Below, piece after piece: positions 1 to 6,022 of a stretch of 13,378 bases of DNA. The notes under the pieces are model-generated. The model was not told the DNA's origin. It did no database searches and worked only from the letters and a program-made list of their open reading frames with translations. Numbering within the stretch: the first letter of the stretch is position 1; every line of letters starts with the position of its first letter. A program made the position numbers and the translations under genes. Source of the DNA: Pseudomonadota bacterium (GTDB taxonomy: Bacteria > Desulfobacterota > JAPLJL01); the NCBI GenBank assembly GCA_026388615.1, contig JAPLJL010000123.1, positions 1 through 13,378 of the forward strand. Direction: 5' to 3'.

Positions 1-1379
1 CCCCGGTGGGAATCGGAGATGGTCCGGAAATTTGATTCCGGGGTGAGGGCCCGGGCCAGGAGGGGAAAGCCGTTCTGGGCCACCTTAAGAAAATTGAAAT
101 CGAAATAACCGTATTGCCATTTGTCTTCCTGCCAGGCCGGCTGGCCGAAGAAGACTTCCATCCCCTTGGTTAATTTCCGGAAAAGATCCTGATCATCCAT
201 CTCCCGGGCCAGGACTAGCCCGAAAATCGTGGAGAGGACATCCATCGCGTTCATATTGGCTGTCACCCCCAGCCGGGCCGGGTGGGACTCAGCCCGATGG
301 GCGAGCAGGGGTTGAAACATCGTCTGGGCGGCATAAGAGAACGGGCAGGTGTGGTGGCGCGAGTGGCAGGAACACTCCGAGGATTGAGGGGAATATGGGT
401 CCGGCGGGGCCAGCGGCACCGGTTCATAACCGGTAGGGCTGGTAAGGATGAAGGCCGTGTCTGTGCCAAAAACATCTTCGATAACGGCGTTTTTCTTGAA
501 AACCGGGTAGGCCTCTTCGACAAATTTATGGTCCAGGCCGTCCAGAAACGAAAGCGACCAGGCGGTGTAGGCCCCGTTAAGGGTTTTTATGATATACGGT
601 TGCGGATCGAAGGGGACAAACATCTCGTAAAAAAACGCGTTGCCGGGGTCCTGCATGTTTTCCTTGATCCAGGCGAGCCAGAAGGGGGTGACGGCCTCCA
701 GGTCCCGGCTGGGGTCGGGGGGGACGATGTGAAGGGCGTAATGGGGCATGACGTTGCAGGGAACAAAAACCCGGTTGGTTTCGCAGCAGACCGCGTAATA
801 TTTTTTCCCGAGGGAATCCTGGTTGTTGAGAATGAGGTCGTAAAGATTCCCCGACAGGGAAGTCATGTTGGTGGTGAATTCCAGGTCCTGGAAGGTAAGC
901 TTTTGCTCGGAGTCGTATTTGTGGTCGCCGGCCTGGCGTTCATAGAAAGCCATCATTAAAAGGAGATGACCGGTGTACATGATGTTGTAGGGATAAAGAG
1001 GGTCGGCGCCGCCCCAGTCAGCCACCATCCAATCCTGCCAGCAGTGGTGGTTGAGCATTTTTTGAGTCAGGCCGTCCAGGGCTTCGGTAAACGGTTTAGG
1101 GTAGGCGGGGGTCTGTTCCGCCGCCATGGAGACCCCGTAAGCGGTAAAGGCCAGGATATAACGCCGGTAATAACCCATCCCGATACCGACCCCGATTTCC
1201 TCCCCCCAATCCTCGGGGTTGAAGTCATTCGGGTCGGTTTGGGAGACCGCGTGGATGTAGTTGAACAACCCCAGGGTTTCATTGTCGAGGTAGGGATAAT
1301 CTTGGAAATAACCCTGGCTGGGAGTAGAGAAAAGGAACAGGAAAAAGAAAGCCGCCAGGGTTATTTTGCTTGGTTTCAT
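1..1379 (-). CDS. Secreted linalool dehydratase/isomerase (Ldi) family protein, C-terminus cut by window edge
   Basis: The frame is open from ATG at 1379 to the window edge (459 codons plus two bases). A good Shine-Dalgarno, GGGAGG (1384-1389), supports the start. Residues 1-23 form a typical Sec signal peptide (short Lys-rich start, then a Phe/Leu core), so the protein should be periplasmic or exported. By eye it matches Castellaniella defragrans Ldi, the cofactor-free enzyme that isomerises geraniol to linalool and dehydrates linalool to myrcene. Shared blocks are NIMYxGHL (H138, matching Ldi H129), CE(7 residues)CN with C199 and C208 (matching C171 and C180), AYTAWSL, and LAREMxDQxLF. Y74 in YILAFTAYG matches Y66. 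The Ldi catalytic D39 position appears to be H43 and the Y45 position is not Tyr. An extra segment around residues 315-375 has a Cys/His cluster. Family membership looks secure; the substrate is unknown and may not be a monoterpene. The comparison is from memory, not from an alignment program. Confidence 0.82.
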   Translation of the reverse strand, partial: MKPSKITLAAFFFLFLFSTPSQGYFQDYPYLDNETLGLFNYIHAVSQTDPNDFNPEDWGEEIGVGIGMGYYRRYILAFTAYGVSMAAEQTPAYPKPFTEALDGLTQKMLNHHCWQDWMVADWGGADPLYPYNIMYTGHLLLMMAFYERQAGDHKYDSEQKLTFQDLEFTTNMTSLSGNLYDLILNNQDSLGKKYYAVCCETNRVFVPCNVMPHYALHIVPPDPSRDLEAVTPFWLAWIKENMQDPGNAFFYEMFVPFDPQPYIIKTLNGAYTAWSLSFLDGLDHKFVEEAYPVFKKNAVIEDVFGTDTAFILTSPTGYEPVPLAPPDPYSPQSSECSCHSRHHTCPFSYAAQTMFQPLLAHRAESHPARLGVTANMNAMDVLSTIFGLVLAREMDDQDLFRKLTKGMEVFFGQPAWQEDKWQYGYFDFNFLKVAQNGFPLLARALTPESNFRTISDSHR

Positions 1380-1403
1380 CAATCCTCCCAGAAAGCCCTT
1401 TTG

Positions 1404-1530
1404 GTCATTGCGAGGCCTGCCCGAGCTGACGCTCGCGTCGGCCAGGGAGCGCAAGCGACGAAGCAATCTCGCCAGGATGTTGATGCTTTGAGATGCTCGG
1501 ATGAGATTGCGTCGCTTCGCTCGCAATGAC
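1404..1530. repeat. Inverted-repeat element with GTCATTGCGAG termini
   Basis: The element begins GTCATTGCGAG (1404-1414) and ends with its exact reverse complement CTCGCAATGAC (1520-1530). A second arm pair, GAAGCAATCTC (1460-1470) and GAGATTGCGTC (from 1503), matches at 10 of 11 positions. It fills most of the spacer between the MscS and Ldi-like genes and has no coding capacity. The left arm is interrupted by a smaller hairpin element. It resembles small non-autonomous palindromic repeats seen in many environmental bacterial genomes. When transcribed it could fold into a long stem. Confidence 0.8.
1416..1446 (+). repeat. Small hairpin element, copy 1, nested in a larger repeat
   Basis: This 31-nt unit starts CCTGCCCGAGC and ends GTCGGCCAGG. 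It can fold with CGAGC/GCTCG as the inner stem (loop TGAC) and CCTG/CAGG as the outer pair. It interrupts the left arm of the surrounding repeat but not the right arm, which suggests that it inserted later. Related copies lie at 12169-12200 (reverse orientation) and 12976-13029. Confidence 0.7.
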
Positions 1531-1582
1531 GACTCAACTTTTATATTGTTTATGTCGCAAAAGAATTAATCGAGTCTCCGGT

Positions 1583-2302
1583 CTATGTCTGGGGAGGAAG
1601 GATCTTGGTTATGATCGTCTGCGAAAGCTTGGCATTGGGGATGATGATCAGATTGTTCTGCTGATTACGGATCCGGGTCGAACGCCAGTCGGTATCAACG
1701 ACCTGTCCTTCTTCTCCACTCTGGAGTTTAATCTGGTCTCCCACCCGGATCTGCCCGCCGATAGTCATGAAAAGGCCGGCGAAGAGATTGGAGAGGGTTT
1801 CCTGCAGGGCCAGGGCTACGGCCAAGCCTCCGATTCCCAGGGTGGTAAGCAGGGGGGTAATGGAAACCCCCAGCTGATTTAACATGGTGATAATTCCGAT
1901 CACCAGGATGGAGATTCGGGCCAGGTTCCTGGTCAAACCGGAAAAAGGAATGGCGGTAGGAGTGCGGTCGGAGTAGAACTGGGCCAGCCGGGAGGCCAGG
2001 TTGGCGAACAAGATGGTGAAAAAAAGAATCGCCAGCGCGATCAGAAGACGATCAAGAAAGCCGGGTAAATTAAGGGATTTGGCCGCGAAAGAAAGACCGG
2101 GGAGAAGAACCAGGGGGATAATCCAGGGATGGATGGTTTGGAAAAATATATCTTTCCCTTTCCACTCCACTTCCTGGAGAAGTTTAGGGAGATAATGCCG
2201 GCAGAGCCAGCGGAGAAAAAATCCCGCCGCCAGGGAGATCAGCAGGCTGGAAATGGCGAAAGCCACTCGTAAAAACAATACATTATGAAGCAAACTTTCC
2301 AT
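1583..2302 (-). CDS. MscS-type mechanosensitive channel lacking the C-terminal cage domain
   Basis: The 239-residue product is an inner-membrane mechanosensitive channel subunit of the MscS family, which releases solutes on hypo-osmotic shock. Hydrophobic segments lie near residues 9-33, 57-77, 83-109 and 124-147. The pore-lining TM3-type helix follows (GIGGLAVALALQETLSNL) and then the beta-domain, with RVGDQI and a PNAKL motif equivalent to the PNG(K) motif of MscS. The protein stops about 12 residues after that motif, so the alpha/beta domain that forms the cytoplasmic cage in E. coli MscS (286 residues) is absent. The start is supported by AAAGGAGT about 6 bases upstream of the ATG. The stop codon lies about 50 bp from an inverted repeat, so truncation is possible. 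The adjacent Ldi-like gene is on the same strand, downstream. Confidence 0.88.
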   Translation of the reverse strand: MESLLHNVLFLRVAFAISSLLISLAAGFFLRWLCRHYLPKLLQEVEWKGKDIFFQTIHPWIIPLVLLPGLSFAAKSLNLPGFLDRLLIALAILFFTILFANLASRLAQFYSDRTPTAIPFSGLTRNLARISILVIGIITMLNQLGVSITPLLTTLGIGGLAVALALQETLSNLFAGLFMTIGGQIRVGDQIKLQSGEEGQVVDTDWRSTRIRNQQNNLIIIPNAKLSQTIITKILPPQT

Positions 2303-2483
2303 GGGCTACTCCTTTCTGAGTGCTTATTATTATTAATTAGATTGAAAAATAAAGGAATGGTTTCTATTTTCAGGCTGGGTCTGTTCTGAAAAAAAAAATA
2401 TCCGAAGCAGGAAGAGGCAGTCGTCCGGGGGGTATCCCGAGCGCACCTCTGGCTCTAAACCGGGGAAGTTAAAAGGTTGATTG

Positions 2484-2516
2484 TTGACTTTATTATCCAT
2501 TTGAATTATCTAGAAT
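2484..2516 (+). promoter_or_regulatory. Possible promoter of the tRNA-Val genes
   Basis: A TTGACT hexamer (2484-2489) and a TAGAAT hexamer (2511-2516) precede tRNA-Val(GAC), and TAGAAT is 10 bases before the mature tRNA 5' end. The 21-base spacing is too long for a standard sigma-70 promoter, so the -35 assignment is doubtful; the -10 alone is plausible. The rest of the 2303-2525 spacer shows an A-tract near 2389 and no gene I can support. Confidence 0.3.
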
Positions 2517-2525
2517 AATTGAAAC

Positions 2526-2600
2526 AGGCGCGTAGCTCAGTGGGGGAGCGCTGCCTTGACACGGCAGAGGTCGAGGGTTCAAATCCCTCCGTGCCTACCA
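2526..2600 (+). tRNA. tRNA-Val (anticodon GAC)
   Basis: This is a 75-nt cloverleaf. The acceptor stem AGGCGCG pairs with CGTGCCT, including one G-U pair. The D stem is GCTC/GAGC, the anticodon stem CTGCC/GGCAG with loop TTGACAC (anticodon GAC at 2558-2560), the variable loop AGGTC, and the T arm GAGGG-TTCAAAT-CCCTC. CCA is encoded at 2598-2600. It reads GUC and GUU valine codons. A near-identical tRNA-Val follows 182 bases downstream. Confidence 0.96.
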
Positions 2601-2612
2601 TACAAAGAAACT

Positions 2613-2708
2613 GTTTCGAGTTTGTCCTCTCTAGTTTCGAGTTGATAATCAAAACCAGAGACCAGTGACAAGAAACTAGAAATATTTTCAGGCTCCAGGT
2701 TTCGAGTT
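2613..2708. repeat. GTTTCGAGTT word repeats with an inverted repeat
   Basis: The spacer between the two tRNA-Val genes has three copies of GTTTCGAGTT (2613-2622, 2634-2643, 2699-2708). It also has a perfect 9-bp inverted pair, TCTAGTTTC (2630-2638) and GAAACTAGA (2672-2680). A related GTTTCGAG occurs at 6013-6020, just upstream of rplT. No coding potential is evident. Confidence 0.6.
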
Positions 2709-2782
2709 AAAAAAATCCGATAATTTGGGGTTGATTTAAAGCTTAAGTATTTGGTATAACATACCGAGGAATATGAAAAAAT

Positions 2783-2857
2783 AGGCGCGTAGCTCAGCGG
2801 GGGAGCGCTGCCTTCACACGGCAGAGGTCGAGGGTTCAAATCCCTCCGCGCCTACCA
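2783..2857 (+). tRNA. tRNA-Val (anticodon CAC)
   Basis: This is a 75-nt cloverleaf with fully paired acceptor AGGCGCG/CGCGCCT, anticodon loop TTCACAC (anticodon CAC at 2815-2817), T arm GAGGG-TTCAAAT-CCCTC and encoded CCA. It reads the GUG valine codon. It differs from the upstream tRNA-Val(GAC) at only three positions: one in the D loop, one in the acceptor stem, and the first anticodon base. The pair therefore looks like a duplication with an anticodon shift. The 71-bp repeat begins four bases after its CCA. Confidence 0.96.
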
Positions 2858-2861
2858 TAGT

Positions 2862-2932
2862 AATTGACGATTGCAGCCTCCGGCCTTGTAGGGCCTACGG
2901 CCCGGAGGGATTGACGATTGACGAATGAAAAA
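2862..2932 (+). repeat. 71-bp repeat downstream of tRNA-Val, copy 1
   Basis: The sequence is identical to 10942-11012, the other copy downstream of tRNA-Pro. It consists of TTGACGATT words interrupted by a palindromic core. In the core CCTCCGGCC pairs with GGCCCGGAGG (one bulge) around an inner GTAGG/CCTAC palindrome. The composition suggests that a small hairpin was inserted into a simple TTGACGA word repeat. It might act as a 3' processing or termination structure for the tRNA transcript, but it has no U-tract. Confidence 0.8.
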
Positions 2933-3039
2933 CAATTTCGGAATAAACAAACCAAATTCAGTTGAGCAGGCGGATAATTGCTAGTCCAAGAACTTCTTTT
3001 CTTAACTAATTTTTCCAATTAAATTATGATTCTCCTCTT

Positions 3040-3066
3040 CGAAGCATCATTATTGCGGATGCCTCG
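3040..3066 (+). promoter_or_regulatory. Hairpin upstream of thrS
   Basis: CGAAGCATC (3040-3048) pairs with GATGCCTCG (3058-3066) at 8 of 9 positions around a 9-nt loop, 32 bases before the thrS start codon. It might be a leader hairpin or a weak attenuator. The loop has no obvious threonine-anticodon-like triplet, so a thrS operator of the E. coli type is not supported. The stretch 2933-3039 is AT-rich and holds nothing I can name. Confidence 0.3.
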
Positions 3067-3098
3067 TTTACTATTGATTTGTTCGGGGGTGACGGGAA

Positions 3099-5057
3099 TT
3101 GAGCGGAGCTGAAAACACGATCAAAATCAAGTTGGCCGACGGGACCGTGCGGGATTTTTCTCGAGGGGAGCCGGCCCGGGCTTTTCTGAACTCCGGGGGT
3201 AAGCCCGAAGCGAAGACGTTCGTCGCGGTCGTTCTCAACGGGAAACTCGCGGATCTCGACACCCCGATCGAGGAAGATTCCGAACTCCGGCCGGTGACGC
3301 TGGCCGACCAGGAAGGCCTCGATATTCTCCGGCATTCCACCTCGCATGTAATGGCTCAGGCGGTCAGGGAGCTTTTCCCGGGGGTAAAAATCGCCATCGG
3401 CCCGGCGATTGAAGACGGGTTTTATTACGATTTTGAATATGAAAAATCCTTCACCCCGGAAGACCTTCTGGCCATCGAGAAAAGAATGGCGGAGATTATA
3501 AAGTCGGACGCGCCTTTTACCCGGCAGGAGTGTCTCCGGGAAGAGGCCATCCGTTTGTTCGAAGGGCAGGGAGAAGGTTATAAGGTTGAGATTCTCAAAG
3601 AGATCCCCGACCCGAAAATATCCCTTTATCGGAGCGGTAAATTCGTCGACCTTTGCCGCGGGCCCCATCTTCCCTCCACCGGGGTGATCAAGGCTTTCAA
3701 GCTCACGGGCCTGGCGGGCGCCTACTGGCGCGGGGACGAGCATCGGCAGATGCTGCAGCGGATCTACGGGACCGCTTTTCCGACCCGGGAAGAGCTGGAG
3801 GAATATCTGCACCTGGTCGAGGAAGCCAAGCTCCGGGACCACCGTAAGTTAGGAAAAGAACTCGGCCTTTATTCCATTGAGGAAGATATCGGGCCGGGCC
3901 TGGTTCTCTGGCATCCCAAGGGGGCGGCTGTCCGGATGGTGATCGAGGATTTCTGGAGAAAAGAGCATATCAAGAGGGGATATCAGATTTTGTATACCCC
4001 ACATGTGGCGAGGATCAAACTCTGGGAAAAAAGCGGCCATACGGGTTTTTACCGAGAGAATATGTTTTCCCCCATGGATGTGGAGGGAACTCCCTACCTC
4101 GTCAGACCGATGAATTGCCCGTTCCATATCTATGTTTATAAAAACCAGATCCGGAGTTACCGGGATCTGCCGCTCCGCTACGCGGAGCTGGGAACGGTTT
4201 ACCGGTATGAGCGGTCGGGGGTATTGCACGGGCTGCTCCGGGTCCGGGGCTTCACCCAGGATGATGCCCACATTTTTCTGACCGAGGAACAGCTTGGCCC
4301 GGAGATTGAGACGCTGCTGGACTTTACCGTGGGGATGCTGAACCAGTTCGGTTTCCCCGATTTCGAGATTTTCCTGAGCACCCGGCCGGAAAAGTCCGTC
4401 GGCAGCGCGGAAGCCTGGGAAAAAGCCACGAATTACCTGATTTCGGGCCTGCAGAAAATGGGGCTGAAATATACTGTCGACCCCGGCGCGGGGGTTTTCT
4501 ACGGGCCCAAGATCGATATTAAGATCCGGGACAGCCTGAAACGAACCTGGCAATGCTCCACCCTGCAGGTGGACTTTAACCTGCCTGAGCGCTTCGGGGT
4601 GGAATACATTTCCGAAGACGGCAAGCCGCACCAGGCGATTATGATCCACCGGGCGTTGATGGGGTCATTGGAAAGATTTTTCGGTTGCCTGATCGAGCAC
4701 TACAAAGGGGATTTCCCGCTCTGGATGGCCCCGATTCAGATGAGGGTAATCGCCATTAACGAGCGGAATGTTGCCTATGCGCAACGGATCTGGGAGGACC
4801 TGCTCGAGCGGGGAATCAGGGTTGATCATGACTTTAGCCGGGAGAAATTATCTTATAAAATTCGAAAGGCGGAACTGGAAAAAATTACTTATTCCATTAT
4901 TGTAGGAGATAAGGAAGAAAAAGCCGGGGAGATTTCTCCCCGGGGGCGGCGGGGAGAACTCGGAAAGGCGATGAAGATTTCCGAATTTCTGGAAGGTCTA
5001 GCTCCGGAATTGTCTCTCCCGCAAAAGAAAGGAGGCGTATATCAGACGGGAAGTTAG
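3099..5057 (+). CDS. thrS: Threonyl-tRNA synthetase
   Basis: This cytoplasmic class II synthetase charges tRNA-Thr and hydrolyses mischarged Ser-tRNA-Thr. The 652 residues are close to the 642 of E. coli. Order: TGS domain (about 5-67); editing domain with H79, H83, C186 and H190 (motifs HSTSH and CRGPH); class II catalytic core (about 255-540) with zinc ligands C340 (PMNCPFH), H391 (DDAHIF) and H517 (MIHRAL); then the anticodon-binding domain from about 545. All expected metal and editing residues are present. The start is TTG at 3099, preceded by a strong GGGGGTGA Shine-Dalgarno; an in-frame TGA at 3090 excludes an earlier start. It heads the translation-gene cluster, and its last 17 bases overlap the infC start. 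Confidence 0.98.
   Translation: MSGAENTIKIKLADGTVRDFSRGEPARAFLNSGGKPEAKTFVAVVLNGKLADLDTPIEEDSELRPVTLADQEGLDILRHSTSHVMAQAVRELFPGVKIAIGPAIEDGFYYDFEYEKSFTPEDLLAIEKRMAEIIKSDAPFTRQECLREEAIRLFEGQGEGYKVEILKEIPDPKISLYRSGKFVDLCRGPHLPSTGVIKAFKLTGLAGAYWRGDEHRQMLQRIYGTAFPTREELEEYLHLVEEAKLRDHRKLGKELGLYSIEEDIGPGLVLWHPKGAAVRMVIEDFWRKEHIKRGYQILYTPHVARIKLWEKSGHTGFYRENMFSPMDVEGTPYLVRPMNCPFHIYVYKNQIRSYRDLPLRYAELGTVYRYERSGVLHGLLRVRGFTQDDAHIFLTEEQLGPEIETLLDFTVGMLNQFGFPDFEIFLSTRPEKSVGSAEAWEKATNYLISGLQKMGLKYTVDPGAGVFYGPKIDIKIRDSLKRTWQCSTLQVDFNLPERFGVEYISEDGKPHQAIMIHRALMGSLERFFGCLIEHYKGDFPLWMAPIQMRVIAINERNVAYAQRIWEDLLERGIRVDHDFSREKLSYKIRKAELEKITYSIIVGDKEEKAGEISPRGRRGELGKAMKISEFLEGLAPELSLPQKKGGVYQTGS
5028..5035 (+). 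promoter_or_regulatory. Shine-Dalgarno that decides the infC ATC start
   Basis: A near-perfect AAAGGAGG lies five bases before an in-frame ATC at 5041. No ATG, GTG or TTG is available in this frame upstream of it or close downstream. The site lies inside the 3' end of thrS. Confidence 0.8.
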
Positions 5058-5667
5058 AGTAAACGAAGCCATTCGAGTTCAGAAGGTCCGGTTGATCGGC
5101 GCGGAGGGTGAACAGGTCGGGATTATCCCGATCCAGGAAGCCCTGAGCATGGCCCGGGAAAAGGAACTGGATCTGGTGGAGGTCGCCCGGGAAGCCGACC
5201 CTCCCGTATGCCGGATCGTGGACTACGGGAAATACAAGTACATGCTGAAGAAAAAACAGCAGGAAACCAGGGGCCGGCACAGCCAGAGCCAGCTGAAAGA
5301 GGTTAAGTTCAGGATTAAAATTGGAGAGCACGATTTTAATTTCAAGGTCCAGAACATCCTGAGATTTCTCGAGGACGGAGACAAGGTCAAGTGCGTGGTC
5401 TTTTTCCGGGGGCGGGAAATCATTCGGTCGGACATGGGATCGGAAATCTTGAAGAAAATTATGGAGGAAGTAAAGGAGATTGCCACGGTGGATCAGGAGC
5501 CCAAGTTTGAGGGGAAGATGATGTGGATGATGCTTTCTCCCAGTTCGCGCAAGCCCCGAGCCACGGAAACCGATAACAGCACTGGAGGTGAGGATGCCAA
5601 AGATCAAGAATCGCCGGGGAGCAGCCAAACGCTTCAAACGGAGCGCCAAGGGCAAGATCCTGCATAA
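5041..5667 (+). CDS. infC: Translation initiation factor IF-3, rare ATC start
   Basis: IF-3 binds the 30S subunit, prevents premature joining of the 50S, and proofreads the initiator tRNA and start codon. The N-domain begins RREVRVNEAIRVQKVRLIG, and this family-typical segment is kept only if translation starts at ATC 5041, behind AAAGGAGG; the first ATG downstream would be internal. The linker is rich in Lys and Gln (YMLKKKQQE). The C-domain shows KEVKFR, KIGEHDF and FRGREI, and ends near KMMWMMLSP. Use of AUC fits the known IF-3 autoregulation through discrimination against non-canonical initiators. The 208-residue product has a polar C-terminal tail of about 40 residues beyond the usual end (about 180 residues in E. 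coli). Its last 74 bases overlap rpmI in another frame. Confidence 0.95.
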   Translation: MRREVRVNEAIRVQKVRLIGAEGEQVGIIPIQEALSMAREKELDLVEVAREADPPVCRIVDYGKYKYMLKKKQQETRGRHSQSQLKEVKFRIKIGEHDFNFKVQNILRFLEDGDKVKCVVFFRGREIIRSDMGSEILKKIMEEVKEIATVDQEPKFEGKMMWMMLSPSSRKPRATETDNSTGGEDAKDQESPGSSQTLQTERQGQDPA

Positions 5668-5791
5668 AAAGGCGAATGCACGCCACATATTGGAATCGAA
5701 GGGCCGCAAGCGCAAGCGCAAGCTGAGGAAGAAGAATGTTTTGAAGAAGGTGGACCGGAAAGCCATCAAGCGGCTCCTGCCCAACTGGTAG
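5594..5791 (+). CDS. rpmI: 50S ribosomal protein L35
   Basis: The product has 65 residues, the normal L35 length, and is a very basic large-subunit protein. It begins MPKIKNRRGAAKRFK, the family N-terminus, followed by KKANARHILESK and a run of Lys/Arg residues. The start is ATG 5594, five bases after GGAGG (5584-5588). A GTG two codons upstream is in frame but would overlap that Shine-Dalgarno. The gene starts inside the 3' end of infC, so translation may be coupled. A 231-bp spacer with a large inverted repeat separates it from rplT, usually its close partner. Confidence 0.97.
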   Translation: MPKIKNRRGAAKRFKRSAKGKILHKKANARHILESKGRKRKRKLRKKNVLKKVDRKAIKRLLPNW

Positions 5792-5859
5792 TAGGAAGAT
5801 TCGGAAGACAGCTTGCGGAATTTTTAATGACGGATTTTTATTATCGGATTACGGTATTC

Positions 5860-5951
5860 GGTTGGGCAGCTCGTTTCGTCTCGCGGTTGTGTCTATCGTC
5901 TTAAAACCGCAACCGTGAAACGCAACCGAAACGAGCCGCGTAACCGCAACC
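5860..5951. repeat. Imperfect inverted repeat in the rpmI-rplT spacer
   Basis: A perfect 10-bp pair, GCTCGTTTCG (5869-5878) and CGAAACGAGC (5927-5936), is flanked by further pairing: GGTTG at 5860-5864 with CAACC at 5947-5951, and inside it GCGGTT with AACCGC. The word CGCAACC recurs on the right side. The whole can fold into a hairpin about 90 nt long between two genes that are normally close together. It has no U-tract, so it is not a typical intrinsic terminator. The rest of 5792-6022 has CGGATT-type words and no gene. Confidence 0.7.
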
Positions 5952-6022
5952 TGTTGATGTAAGCCGGATGTTTGGTAATTGCTTATTAGGTTTGAAGTTT
6001 TAACGGAAGGGGGTTTCGAGTA

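Noticed and set aside
282..1529. Long open frames on the + strand opposite the Ldi-like gene
   Set aside because: They are antisense to a minus-strand frame that has a signal peptide, a Shine-Dalgarno and clear family motifs; their translations show no recognisable domain.
2613..2708. CRISPR array
   Set aside because: The repeats are only 10 bp, with irregular spacing and no cas genes.
2933..3098. T-box or E. coli-style operator upstream of thrS
   Set aside because: No T-box bulge sequence or anticodon-like loop for threonine can be recognised; only one short hairpin is present.
3024..5784. Minus-strand open frames of 266-295 codons opposite thrS and infC-rpmI
   Set aside because: They mirror the G/C-rich codons of well-identified genes and resemble no known protein.
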